13,169 bases of DNA from JBOHHM01 sp050725495 (GTDB lineage: Bacteria; Pseudomonadota; Gammaproteobacteria; Burkholderiales; Burkholderiaceae_C), in the NCBI GenBank assembly GCA_050725495.1, contig JBOHHM010000162.1, positions 1 through 13,169 of the forward strand, written 5' to 3'. Under the pieces are notes generated by a model, which saw only the letters and a list, made by a program, of their open reading frames with translations, searched no databases and was not told where the DNA came from. A program made the position numbers and the translations under genes. Positions 1 to 8,501 of this stretch are shown piece after piece. Position 1 is the first letter of the stretch; each line of letters opens with the position of its first letter.

Positions 1-2
1 CC

Positions 3-686
3 AATGGCAAGCCGCTGGACGGCATCCCGTTCCACCCCTACTACACGGTGCATGACATCTTTGGTGTCAGCGTGTTCCTGATGGTCTTCACCGCCATCAT
101 CTTCTTCGCGCCCGAGTTCGGCGGCTACTTCCTGGAGTACAACAACTTCATCCCGGCCGACTCGCTGAAAACGCCTGCGCACATCGCGCCAGTCTGGTAC
201 TTCACGCCGTACTACTCCATGCTGCGTGCCATCACCGGCGAGATGATGTATGCGCTGATTGCCTGTGTGCTCGGTGGCGCCGCCCTCAGTGTCACCAAGA
301 TCAAGATGCCCAGCCTGTTCAAGGCCGTGATCGTGGTTGCTGCCATCGTCGTCTCGGCGCTGATGCTGGCGATTGACGCCAAGTTCTGGGGCGTGCTCGT
401 GATGGGCGGCGCCGTCGTCATCCTGTTCTTCCTGCCCTGGCTGGACCACAGCCCGGTCAAGTCGATCCGCTACCGTCCGGGCTGGCACAAGTATGTGTAC
501 GCCGTCTTCGTTGTCGTCTTCGTCGTGCTGGCCTACCTGGGTGTGCAGCCGCCCTCGCCGGTGGGCGAGCGCGTGTCGCAGATCGGAACCCTTTTCTACT
601 TCGGCTTCTTCCTGCTGATGCCGTGGTGGAGCCGCCTGGGTGAGCCCAAGCCGGTGCCGGATCGCGTGACTTTTGCTGCGCACTAA
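3..686 (+). CDS. petB: Cytochrome b of the bc1 complex, C-terminal part (5' end outside window)
   Basis: Membrane subunit of ubiquinol:cytochrome c reductase. It carries the two b hemes and the quinol sites, and it moves electrons and protons across the inner membrane. The reading frame is open from the left edge (first full codon at 3) to TAA at 684-686, so about 227 C-terminal residues are visible. The first visible residues include FHPYYTVHDIFGV, typical of the cytochrome b segment before the Qo-site loop. Several hydrophobic membrane spans follow, ending in a last helix (GTLFYFGFFLLMPWW). At 189-200 the Qo motif reads PVWY followed by FTPYYSMLRAI, where the best-known version is PEWYFLPFY. 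Apart from the window edge there is no sign of truncation. petC begins 16 nt after the stop, which fits a petABC operon. The family call is very secure. Confidence 0.96.
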   Translation, partial: NGKPLDGIPFHPYYTVHDIFGVSVFLMVFTAIIFFAPEFGGYFLEYNNFIPADSLKTPAHIAPVWYFTPYYSMLRAITGEMMYALIACVLGGAALSVTKIKMPSLFKAVIVVAAIVVSALMLAIDAKFWGVLVMGGAVVILFFLPWLDHSPVKSIRYRPGWHKYVYAVFVVVFVVLAYLGVQPPSPVGERVSQIGTLFYFGFFLLMPWWSRLGEPKPVPDRVTFAAH

Positions 687-702
687 GCTGGAGACAACAA
701 CA

Positions 703-1458
703 ATGAAGAAGCTCATCCTCACGTTGATTGTGGCGCTTGGTTTCATCGGCGGTGCACAGGCTTCCGGCGGTGACATCGCCTGGGACAAGGCACCTACCAA
801 GACCAACGACCTGGCTGCCCTGCAACACGGCGCCAAGCTGTTTGTCAATTACTGCCTGAATTGCCATTCGGCCGCCTACATGCGCTACAACCGCCTGACG
901 GACATCGGCCTGACCGAGCAACAGATCAAGGACAACCTGCTGTTTGGCACTGACAAGGTCGGCGACACCATGAAGGCTGCGATCGATCCCAAGCAGGCCA
1001 AGGACTGGTTCGGCGCCAATCCGCCCGACCTGACCCTGATTGCCCGTTCGCGCGCCGGCCACGGCGGCACCGGGGCCGACTACCTCTACACCTATCTGCG
1101 CACCTACTACCGCGACGAGACCAAGGCCACGGGCTGGAACAACCTGGTGTTCGACAGCGTGGGCATGCCGCATGTGCTGTGGGAGCTCCAAGGCGATCGC
1201 CAGCCCGTTTTCGAGAAAAGGGATGAGCACGGCCACGAGGTGAAGGTCTTCAAGGGCTGGAAGCAGATCGCCCCCGGCAGCATGACGCCGCTGCAATACG
1301 ACCAGGCCGTCGGCGATCTGGTCACCTACCTGCAGTGGATGGGCGAGCCCACGCAAAACACCCGCGTTCGCGTGGGCGTGTGGGTGCTGATTTTCCTCGG
1401 CGTGTTCACCGTGATTGCCTGGCGACTCAATGCCGCATTCTGGAAAGACGTGAAGTGA
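703..1458 (+). CDS. petC: Cytochrome c1 of the bc1 complex
   Basis: Periplasm-facing, membrane-anchored c-type cytochrome that passes electrons from the Rieske protein to soluble cytochrome c. I chose ATG 703 because GGAG at 690-693 is well spaced and the protein then opens with a signal peptide (MKKLILTLIVALGFIGGAQA, likely cleavage after AQA at residue 20). An in-frame TTG at 673 lies inside petB and is less likely. Heme is attached at CLNCH (residues 51-55). Met155 in SVGMPHVLW aligns by context with the axial heme ligand of other cytochromes c1. A C-terminal membrane span covers about residues 223-241 and ends in a basic/polar tail (WKDVK). Length is 251 aa, usual for proteobacterial c1. 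It is cotranscribed with petB and followed by terminator-like hairpins. Confidence 0.96.
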   Translation: MKKLILTLIVALGFIGGAQASGGDIAWDKAPTKTNDLAALQHGAKLFVNYCLNCHSAAYMRYNRLTDIGLTEQQIKDNLLFGTDKVGDTMKAAIDPKQAKDWFGANPPDLTLIARSRAGHGGTGADYLYTYLRTYYRDETKATGWNNLVFDSVGMPHVLWELQGDRQPVFEKRDEHGHEVKVFKGWKQIAPGSMTPLQYDQAVGDLVTYLQWMGEPTQNTRVRVGVWVLIFLGVFTVIAWRLNAAFWKDVK

Positions 1459-1463
1459 TTCGA

Positions 1464-1506
1464 ATGAAAAGTTTCGCTCCGCTTCGCTGCGCCCGATACT
1501 TTTCAT
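1464..1506. repeat. Imperfect palindrome downstream of petC
   Basis: ATGAAAAGT at 1464-1472 is exactly reverse-complementary to ACTTTTCAT at 1498-1506. The 25-nt centre (TTTCGCTCC, GCTTCGCTGCGCC) is itself rich in short CGCT repeats. It starts 5 nt after the petC stop and lies before the A/T-flanked terminator. It could be part of the petC 3' structure or one copy of a dispersed intergenic element. The window holds no second copy, so repeat status is not shown. Confidence 0.4.
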
Positions 1507-1520
1507 CGGTTTGATCAGAC

Positions 1521-1551
1521 AAAAAAGCCTGGGGCGGCCCGGCGCTTTTTT
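1521..1551 (+). terminator. Probable intrinsic terminator of the pet operon
   Basis: AAAAAAGC at 1521-1528 pairs with GCTTTTTT at 1544-1551 around a G/C-rich middle. The A-tract/stem/T-tract form could stop transcription in either direction. It lies 62 nt past the petC stop, where an end to petABC transcription is expected. Confidence 0.75.
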
Positions 1552-1561
1552 GTAGACATCG

Positions 1562-1589
1562 GAGTGACAGGCTTCCTGTCACTCTTTTT
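1562..1589 (+). terminator. Second terminator-like hairpin, in the sspA leader
   Basis: A perfect 10-bp stem (GAGTGACAGG 1562-1571, CCTGTCACTC 1575-1584) closes a 3-nt loop and is followed at once by five T (1585-1589). By form this is a classic intrinsic terminator. Only 19 nt separate it from the sspA start at 1609, so it lies in, or defines the 5' end of, the sspA leader. It could be a back-up terminator for petC, an attenuator, or a 5' stabilising stem-loop. Confidence 0.7.
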
Positions 1590-1608
1590 GATTTAAGGAG
1601 CCTCCACC

Positions 1609-2220
1609 ATGATGGTGCTTTATTCAGGAACCACCTGCCCGTTTTCCCACCGCTGCCGCTTTGTGCTGTTTGAAAAAGGCATGGACTTCGAGATCCGTGA
1701 TGTGGACCTCTACAACAAGCCCGAAGACATCAATATCATGAATCCCTACGGCCAGGTGCCCATCCTGGTCGAGCGCGACCTGATTCTGTACGAATCGAAC
1801 ATCATCAACGAGTACATCGACGAGCGCTTCCCGCATCCGCAGCTGATGCCTGGCGACCCTGTGGATCGCGCGCGCGTGCGTCTGTTCCTGCTCAATTTCG
1901 AAAAGGAGCTGTTTGTCCACGTGAGCACCTTGGAGTCGCGCGCGACCAAGGGCAACGAAAAAGCCCTGGAAAAGGCCCGCGCCCATATCCGCGACCGCCT
2001 GACGCAGCTCGCCCCGGTGTTCCTCAAGAACAAATACATGCTGGGTGAGAATTTCTCGATGCTCGATGTGGCGATTGCTCCGCTACTGTGGCGCCTGGAC
2101 TACTATGGCATTGATCTCAGCAAGAACGCTGCCCCTTTGCTGAAATATGCCGAGCGCATTTTTTCGCGTCCGGCCTACATCGAGGCGCTGACGCCTTCCG
2201 AAAAAGTCATGCGCAAGTAA
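1609..2220 (+). CDS. sspA: Stringent starvation protein A (GST-fold, RNA polymerase-associated)
   Basis: Homologue of SspA, a glutathione-S-transferase-fold protein that in E. coli binds RNA polymerase and alters transcription under starvation and acid stress. The N-terminal thioredoxin-like domain (about residues 1-80) contains MNPYGQVPILVERD and the ESNIINEYIDERFP segment. A helical GST C-terminal domain fills the rest. Length is 203 aa, close to the usual 200-212. AAGGAG at 1595-1600 serves ATG 1609; a second ATG at 1612 would also fit. Residues 10-13 read CPFS, a glutaredoxin/omega-GST-like site that E. coli SspA does not have. sspB follows 38 nt downstream, the usual sspAB pairing, and sspAB behind the pet operon is common in beta- and gammaproteobacteria. 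Its promoter is not evident because two hairpins fill the upstream gap. Confidence 0.95.
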   Translation: MMVLYSGTTCPFSHRCRFVLFEKGMDFEIRDVDLYNKPEDINIMNPYGQVPILVERDLILYESNIINEYIDERFPHPQLMPGDPVDRARVRLFLLNFEKELFVHVSTLESRATKGNEKALEKARAHIRDRLTQLAPVFLKNKYMLGENFSMLDVAIAPLLWRLDYYGIDLSKNAAPLLKYAERIFSRPAYIEALTPSEKVMRK

Positions 2221-2258
2221 GCAGGCAGTCCGTCCGTTTTTTGCAGTAGTTGTCCCGC

Positions 2259-2771
2259 ATGATGAATGCTCTGGAATCCACGTCGACGCGCCCCTACTTG
2301 ATCCGGGCCCTGTACGACTGGTGTACCGACAATGGTTTCACGCCCTATGTGGCCGTGCTCGTCGATGAGACGGTGCAAGTTCCGCGCGAATACGTGAAGA
2401 ACGGGGAAATCGTGCTCAACATCAGTTTTGACGCAACGAGTTCGCTCAAGCTGGGCAATGAGTTCATTGAGTTCAAGGCCCGCTTCGCGGGGACGGCGCG
2501 CGAGATCATGGTGCCCATCAGCCATGTCATCGCCATCTACGCCAGGGAAAACGGACAGGGCATGGCCTTTCCCGTGCCTGTGCCCGCGACCTCGGATGAC
2601 GCAGCGCCCCAGGCGTCGGGCCCGAGCAGTTTGCCCGATGCGGCTCACCCTGCAGAGGGCGATGCCAAGGTGGTTCAGCTGGTGTCCGTGGAGCCAACGC
2701 CAGGCGATGATGGCACCGAACCGCCGCGCCCTGCGACCGGAGTGCGCCCCTCGCTCAAGCGGGTGAAGTAG
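2259..2771 (+). CDS. sspB: ClpXP protease specificity-enhancing factor SspB
   Basis: Adaptor that captures ssrA-tagged and other substrates and delivers them to ClpXP in the cytoplasm. The first ~105 residues form the conserved substrate-binding domain (STRPYLIRALYDWCTDNG; VPREYVKNGEIVLNIS; ENGQGMAFPV). A long Pro/Ala/Ser-rich linker follows. The last residues, GVRPSLKRVK, match the ClpX-binding tail of E. coli SspB (RPALRVVK), so the adaptor looks complete at 170 aa. Starts at ATG 2259 or ATG 2262 are both possible, and an in-frame TTG at 2250 is less likely. There is no strong Shine-Dalgarno, so expression may depend on readthrough from sspA, which ends 38 nt upstream. Confidence 0.94.
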   Translation: MMNALESTSTRPYLIRALYDWCTDNGFTPYVAVLVDETVQVPREYVKNGEIVLNISFDATSSLKLGNEFIEFKARFAGTAREIMVPISHVIAIYARENGQGMAFPVPVPATSDDAAPQASGPSSLPDAAHPAEGDAKVVQLVSVEPTPGDDGTEPPRPATGVRPSLKRVK

Positions 2772-2806
2772 GGCATTGATCGGGAGCCTGTGCCCTGCAG
2801 GCCCGC

Positions 2807-2812
2807 TAAAAT
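2807..2812 (+). promoter_or_regulatory. Candidate -10 element for tRNA-Thr
   Basis: TAAAAT lies 10 nt before the mature tRNA 5' end, leaving room for a start site just upstream of 2822. No good -35 hexamer is visible at 16-18 nt spacing, so the call rests on the -10 and its position. Confidence 0.45.
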
Positions 2813-2821
2813 ACAGATACC

Positions 2822-2897
2822 GCCGATTTAGCTCAGTTGGTAGAGCAACCGCCTTGTAAGCGGTAGGTCATCAGTTCGAATCCGATAATCGGCACCA
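2822..2897 (+). tRNA. tRNA-Thr (anticodon UGU)
   Basis: A complete 76-nt cloverleaf. Acceptor arm GCCGATT (2822-2828) pairs with AATCGGC (2887-2893), followed by discriminator A and an encoded CCA (2895-2897). The D-arm has GCTC...GAGC, the anticodon stem is ACCGC/GCGGT (2848-2852 with 2860-2864), and the T-loop contains TTCGAAT. The 7-nt loop CTTGTAA puts TGT at 2855-2857, which reads ACA and other threonine codons. The gene is convergent with the DUF721 gene, whose stop lies 15 nt away. I see no integrase and no repeated tRNA 3' end downstream, so there is no sign that it serves as an attachment site here. Confidence 0.97.
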
Positions 2898-2912
2898 TGG
2901 TTCGCCCGACGG

Positions 2913-3221
2913 CTAGCTTTGGGTGATTTGGACCTTCAGCCGAATTGAGTTAACCTGCCAACCCCGGCTGCGCAGGTGGGATTGCAGTGCAGGCAACACC
3001 TGCCTGATCTTCGCAGCCGCCGCGTTGCTATCCACCAGCAGACACCATGTCGGCCCCTCGATCGGGCCGGCCTTGACGGCGGATCGCAGCGCACCCGGAA
3101 TGAGCGATTCAACCGCTCTGAGCCGCTCGCTGGAGTCTTGCGCGAGCTCAGCCAGTCTCGCCAAGGTCGGCGAGTCGAGTGCTGCCTGCTGTAGCGTGAC
3201 GGGATGGTGGCGGCGGTTCAT
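2913..3221 (-). CDS. DUF721 / DciA-like protein
   Basis: A 102-aa protein of the DUF721 type. The founding member, DciA, interacts with and helps load the replicative helicase DnaB in bacteria that lack DnaC or DnaI. Pattern seen: an N-terminal helical segment rich in Leu/Ala/Glu (SPTLARLAELAQDSSERLRA), then PGALRSAVKAGPIEGPTWCL and the core WCLLVDSNAAAAKIRQVLPAL, ending in a strand-like RLKVQI. This matches the short KH-like DUF721 core without extra domains. The assignment also leans on context: in pseudomonads a DUF721 gene and an M23 peptidase gene lie just upstream of secA. ATG 3221 is the farthest upstream start I can place; its Shine-Dalgarno is weak. Only 35 bp separate it from the divergent M23 gene. 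The helicase role is inferred from the family. Confidence 0.75.
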   Translation of the reverse strand: MNRRHHPVTLQQAALDSPTLARLAELAQDSSERLRAVESLIPGALRSAVKAGPIEGPTWCLLVDSNAAAAKIRQVLPALQSHLRSRGWQVNSIRLKVQITQS

Positions 3222-3256
3222 GAAACTGCAAGATCGTTGACGGAAAGGACGTTCTG

Positions 3257-4246
3257 GTGCATTTGATTATCACGGATGCATGGCTCGCCAAAAGCCGTGC
3301 CATACATTTAAGCGGCAGCAAGCTGGTTCTTGCGGGGCTTGCTGTTTCGTTGGCGCTCATGATGGTGGCCGCTGGTCTTTACCACTGGGTGTTTCTCAAG
3401 GGAGCTCGCGAGGGCTGGCCGGTCATCGGCTCGCTGGTCAGGCTCATGGTCAAGGATGAATTCGAGCAGCGCGATCGCTTCATGCGCGAGAACCTCGATG
3501 CCATGGCGCGCAAGCTCGGTGAGATGCAGGCCAAAATGGTCCAACTCGAGTCGCTGGGTGAGCGGGTGTCCGGCCTGGCCGGCGTCAACCCGGGCGAGCT
3601 CCAGGCGACCCCGGGTCGCGGCGGTGCGCTGGTTTCGGGCCGTCCGCTCACGATGGAAGAGCTGCAGCTCACCCTGGCCGACCTCGACAGGCTGACCGAT
3701 CAACGGGTGGACCTCATGACCGTGGTGGAGTCCCGCCTGTTTGATCAGAAAATCAAGAAGATGATGGTGCCGACCCAGCCGCCCGTGCCCGGCAAGAGTT
3801 TGGGCTCGGCTTTCGGCTGGCGCATTGACCCGTTCACCGGCCGCTCCGCCCTGCACACCGGGCTGGATTTCCAGGCCGATACCGGTACACCGATTCTGGC
3901 CGCGGCCGGCGGCGTGGTGGTCACGCAGGAGTTTCACCCGGCCTACGGCAACATGGTCGAGGTGGATCATGGCAACGACCTGGTGACCCGTTATGCGCAC
4001 AGTTCCAAAGTCTGGGTCAAAAAGGGCGACTTGATCAAGCGCGGCCAGAAGATCGCCGAGGTCGGAACCACCGGGCGCTCCACCGGGCCGCATCTGCACT
4101 TTGAGGTGCTGGTGCAAGGGGTGCCGCAGGATCCGCAGAAGTTCCTGACGGCGGGCCAACACCTTCCGGCTGCGCAGGTGGCCAGGCTGACAGCCGTGCC
4201 GCCAACAGGGGGCGCCACGCCCGCCCGGGTCCCGGGGCAAAGGTAA
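3257..4246 (+). CDS. Membrane-anchored M23 (LytM-type) peptidase
   Basis: Probable peptidoglycan endopeptidase of the lysostaphin/LytM family, tethered to the inner membrane and facing the periplasm. It starts at GTG 3257, with AAGGA at 3245-3249 giving a 7-nt spacing. Residues 21-40 form one membrane span after a short cytoplasmic N-terminus. Residues ~65-165 are charged and helical, coiled-coil-like. The catalytic domain covers ~180-300 and keeps every expected residue: H200 and D204 in HTGLD, H248 in RYAHS, H279 and H281 in PHLHFEV. It is therefore probably an active zinc enzyme rather than an EnvC/NlpD-like activator. The last ~28 residues are Pro/Gly/Ala-rich and end in ARVPGQR. The gene precedes secA in the place where E. 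coli has secM. The exact physiological substrate is unknown. Confidence 0.9.
   Translation: MHLIITDAWLAKSRAIHLSGSKLVLAGLAVSLALMMVAAGLYHWVFLKGAREGWPVIGSLVRLMVKDEFEQRDRFMRENLDAMARKLGEMQAKMVQLESLGERVSGLAGVNPGELQATPGRGGALVSGRPLTMEELQLTLADLDRLTDQRVDLMTVVESRLFDQKIKKMMVPTQPPVPGKSLGSAFGWRIDPFTGRSALHTGLDFQADTGTPILAAAGGVVVTQEFHPAYGNMVEVDHGNDLVTRYAHSSKVWVKKGDLIKRGQKIAEVGTTGRSTGPHLHFEVLVQGVPQDPQKFLTAGQHLPAAQVARLTAVPPTGGATPARVPGQR
3266..3271 (-). promoter_or_regulatory. Candidate -10 element for the DUF721/DciA-like gene
   Basis: Read on the minus strand the hexamer is GATAAT, five of six matches to TATAAT. It is about 45 nt upstream of the DUF721 start codon and inside the first codons of the divergent peptidase gene. 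The -35 region is poor, so this is tentative. Confidence 0.3.
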
Positions 4247-4249
4247 AAT
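4244..4249 (+). promoter_or_regulatory. Candidate -10 element for secA
   Basis: TAAAAT overlaps the stop codon of the M23 gene (TAA at 4244-4246). A start near 4256 would give secA a leader of about 130 nt that includes the whole hairpin at 4344-4373. No clear -35 is seen at the right spacing, so a promoter here is plausible but unproven. Confidence 0.4.
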
Positions 4250-4343
4250 CCGCGGTTTGGTCAACGCTGCGGCTGCCATGGCCCCTGTTGCATTCTGCGG
4301 CGGCGACCTCACCTGAATCCACAACACTTTAGGGATTTCGGTC

Positions 4344-4373
4344 GCCCTGCGAGCCCCGGTGGGCCGGCAGGGC
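4344..4373 (+). promoter_or_regulatory. Leader hairpin holding the secA ribosome-binding site
   Basis: GCCCTGC (4344-4350) is the exact complement of GCAGGGC (4367-4373); C4343-G4374 adds one more pair. Inside, GCCC (4353-4356) pairs with GGGC (4361-4364) around a CGGT loop, making a long G/C-rich stem-loop. The only Shine-Dalgarno-like purines near the secA ATG, AGGGCGG at 4369-4375, are in its 3' arm. The 11 nt between 4375 and the ATG at 4386 offer no alternative. Translation of secA is therefore likely to depend on opening this structure. Confidence 0.6.
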
Positions 4374-4385
4374 GGTCTTGTATTC

Positions 4386-7163
<2,778 letters not shown>

Positions 7164-7181
7164 GCCGGTTCAGGGCGACAA

Positions 7182-7199
7182 CGCGGGCTGCGGCCCGTG
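7182..7199 (+). terminator. Possible weak terminator after secA
   Basis: CGCGGGC (7182-7188) can pair with GCCCGTG (7193-7199) around a TGCG loop, with one G-T pair. The tail is TTGTTCTTT, not a clean T run, so termination would be partial at best. It sits 18 nt past the secA stop and upstream of the argJ promoter candidate. Confidence 0.3.
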
Positions 7200-7224
7200 T
7201 TGTTCTTTGAGCACCTGTTTTTCG

Positions 7225-7230
7225 GATAAT
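7225..7230 (+). promoter_or_regulatory. Candidate -10 element for argJ
   Basis: GATAAT matches the -10 consensus at five of six bases and lies 27 nt upstream of the argJ ATG. A partial -35 (TTGTTC, 7200-7205) is present with a long 19-nt spacer. A separate promoter for argJ-ATPase-mutT is reasonable but not certain. Confidence 0.4.
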
Positions 7231-7257
7231 TCGACGATGTTTTTGTGAAGGCCGTCC

Positions 7258-8487
7258 ATGCCCGTCAATCTGTCTGTCCCTAATCCCGCCGATCTTCATG
7301 GCATCGCCGGTGTGCGCATCGGTGTGGCCGAAGCCGGCATCCGCAAGGCCAACCGCAAGGATCTCACCGTGGTCCTGATCGACGAGGGCGCTTCGGTCTC
7401 GGGCGTGTTCACGCAAAATCGCTTTTGCGCCGCGCCGGTCCAGGTCTGCCGCGAGCACCTCGCCAAGGGCCTGGGCGTGCGCGCCATGCTCATCAACACC
7501 GGCAATGCCAATGCGGGAACCGGCGAAGATGGCCTGGTCCGCGCGCGCGCCACCTGCATCGCACTGGCGCGCCAGCTGGAGCTGGCGCCCGAACAGGTGC
7601 TGCCGTTTTCCACCGGGGTGATCATGGAGCCCCTGCCCCATGACCGCATCGAGGCGGGCTTGCCCGCCGCCCTGGCCGACGCCAAGGTGGACAACTGGGC
7701 GCGCGCGGCCGAAGGCATCATGACCACCGACACGGTGGCCAAGGCCTTCAGCGCGCAGGTGTTGATCGGCGGCGCGGCGGTCAGCATCACCGGCATCAGC
7801 AAGGGGGCGGGCATGATCCGCCCCAACATGGCCACCATGCTCGGCTTCATGGCCACCGATGCGCGTGTCGATCAGGCCGTCATGCAGCAACTGGCCAAGG
7901 AGCTGGCCGATGGCTCGTTCAACCGCGTCACGATCGATGGCGATACTTCCACCAATGACTCCTTTGTGGTGATCGCCAGCAACAAGGCGGCCCATGCGCC
8001 CATTGCCTCGCTCGACAGCGCCGATGGCCTGGCCTTGAAGACGGCGATGGCCGAGGTTGCCCGCAAACTGGCCCAGGCCATCGTGCGCGACGGCGAGGGG
8101 GCGACCAAATTCATCACCATCAAGGTCGAAGGCGGCCAGACAGGCGAGGAGTGCCGCAAGGTCGCCTACGCGATCGCTCATTCGCCGTTGGTCAAGACGG
8201 CGTTCTATGCGAGCGACCCGAACCTGGGTCGCATCCTGGCCGCGGTGGGATATGCCGGCATCGATGACCTGGACCAGACGAAGATCGACCTGTATCTCGA
8301 CGATGTCCATGTCGCCGTCAACGGCGGCCGCAACCCGGCCTACCGCGAGGACGATGGCCAGCGGGTGATGAAGCAAAGCGAAATCACGGTGCGCGTGGTG
8401 CTGGGCCGCGGCGCTGCCAGCGACACGGTCTGGACCTGCGACTTCAGCCACGACTATGTGAGCATCAATGCAGACTACAGGTCCTGA
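7258..8487 (+). CDS. argJ: Arginine biosynthesis protein ArgJ (ornithine acetyltransferase)
   Basis: Moves the acetyl group from N-acetylornithine to glutamate, recycling it in cytoplasmic arginine synthesis. Some members also make N-acetylglutamate from acetyl-CoA. It is an N-terminal-nucleophile enzyme: the precursor cuts itself before the Thr in NMATMLGF, here A192/T193, giving alpha and beta chains. The oxyanion-hole segment STGVIMEPLP contains T119-G120, and the chain ends in the typical YVSINADYRS. Length is 409 aa, normal for the family. GAAGG at 7247-7251 sits 6 nt before ATG 7258. The ATPase gene follows after 14 nt, so the two are probably cotranscribed. Whether this ArgJ is mono- or bifunctional cannot be decided by eye. 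Confidence 0.97.
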   Translation: MPVNLSVPNPADLHGIAGVRIGVAEAGIRKANRKDLTVVLIDEGASVSGVFTQNRFCAAPVQVCREHLAKGLGVRAMLINTGNANAGTGEDGLVRARATCIALARQLELAPEQVLPFSTGVIMEPLPHDRIEAGLPAALADAKVDNWARAAEGIMTTDTVAKAFSAQVLIGGAAVSITGISKGAGMIRPNMATMLGFMATDARVDQAVMQQLAKELADGSFNRVTIDGDTSTNDSFVVIASNKAAHAPIASLDSADGLALKTAMAEVARKLAQAIVRDGEGATKFITIKVEGGQTGEECRKVAYAIAHSPLVKTAFYASDPNLGRILAAVGYAGIDDLDQTKIDLYLDDVHVAVNGGRNPAYREDDGQRVMKQSEITVRVVLGRGAASDTVWTCDFSHDYVSINADYRS

Positions 8488-8501
8488 GGCCCTGCAAACC
8501 C

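Noticed and set aside
457..1506. 349-codon minus-strand frame opposite petB/petC
   Set aside because: It is antisense to cytochrome b and c1, with no motif and an Arg/Ala-rich end that comes from the palindromic intergenic sequence.
2822..3221. tRNA-Thr as an integration site for a mobile island
   Set aside because: No integrase, no direct repeat of the tRNA 3' end, and conserved core genes lie on both sides.
3257..4246. M23 protein as a catalytically dead EnvC/NlpD-type activator
   Set aside because: All the expected zinc and catalytic residues (H200, D204, H248, H279, H281) are present.
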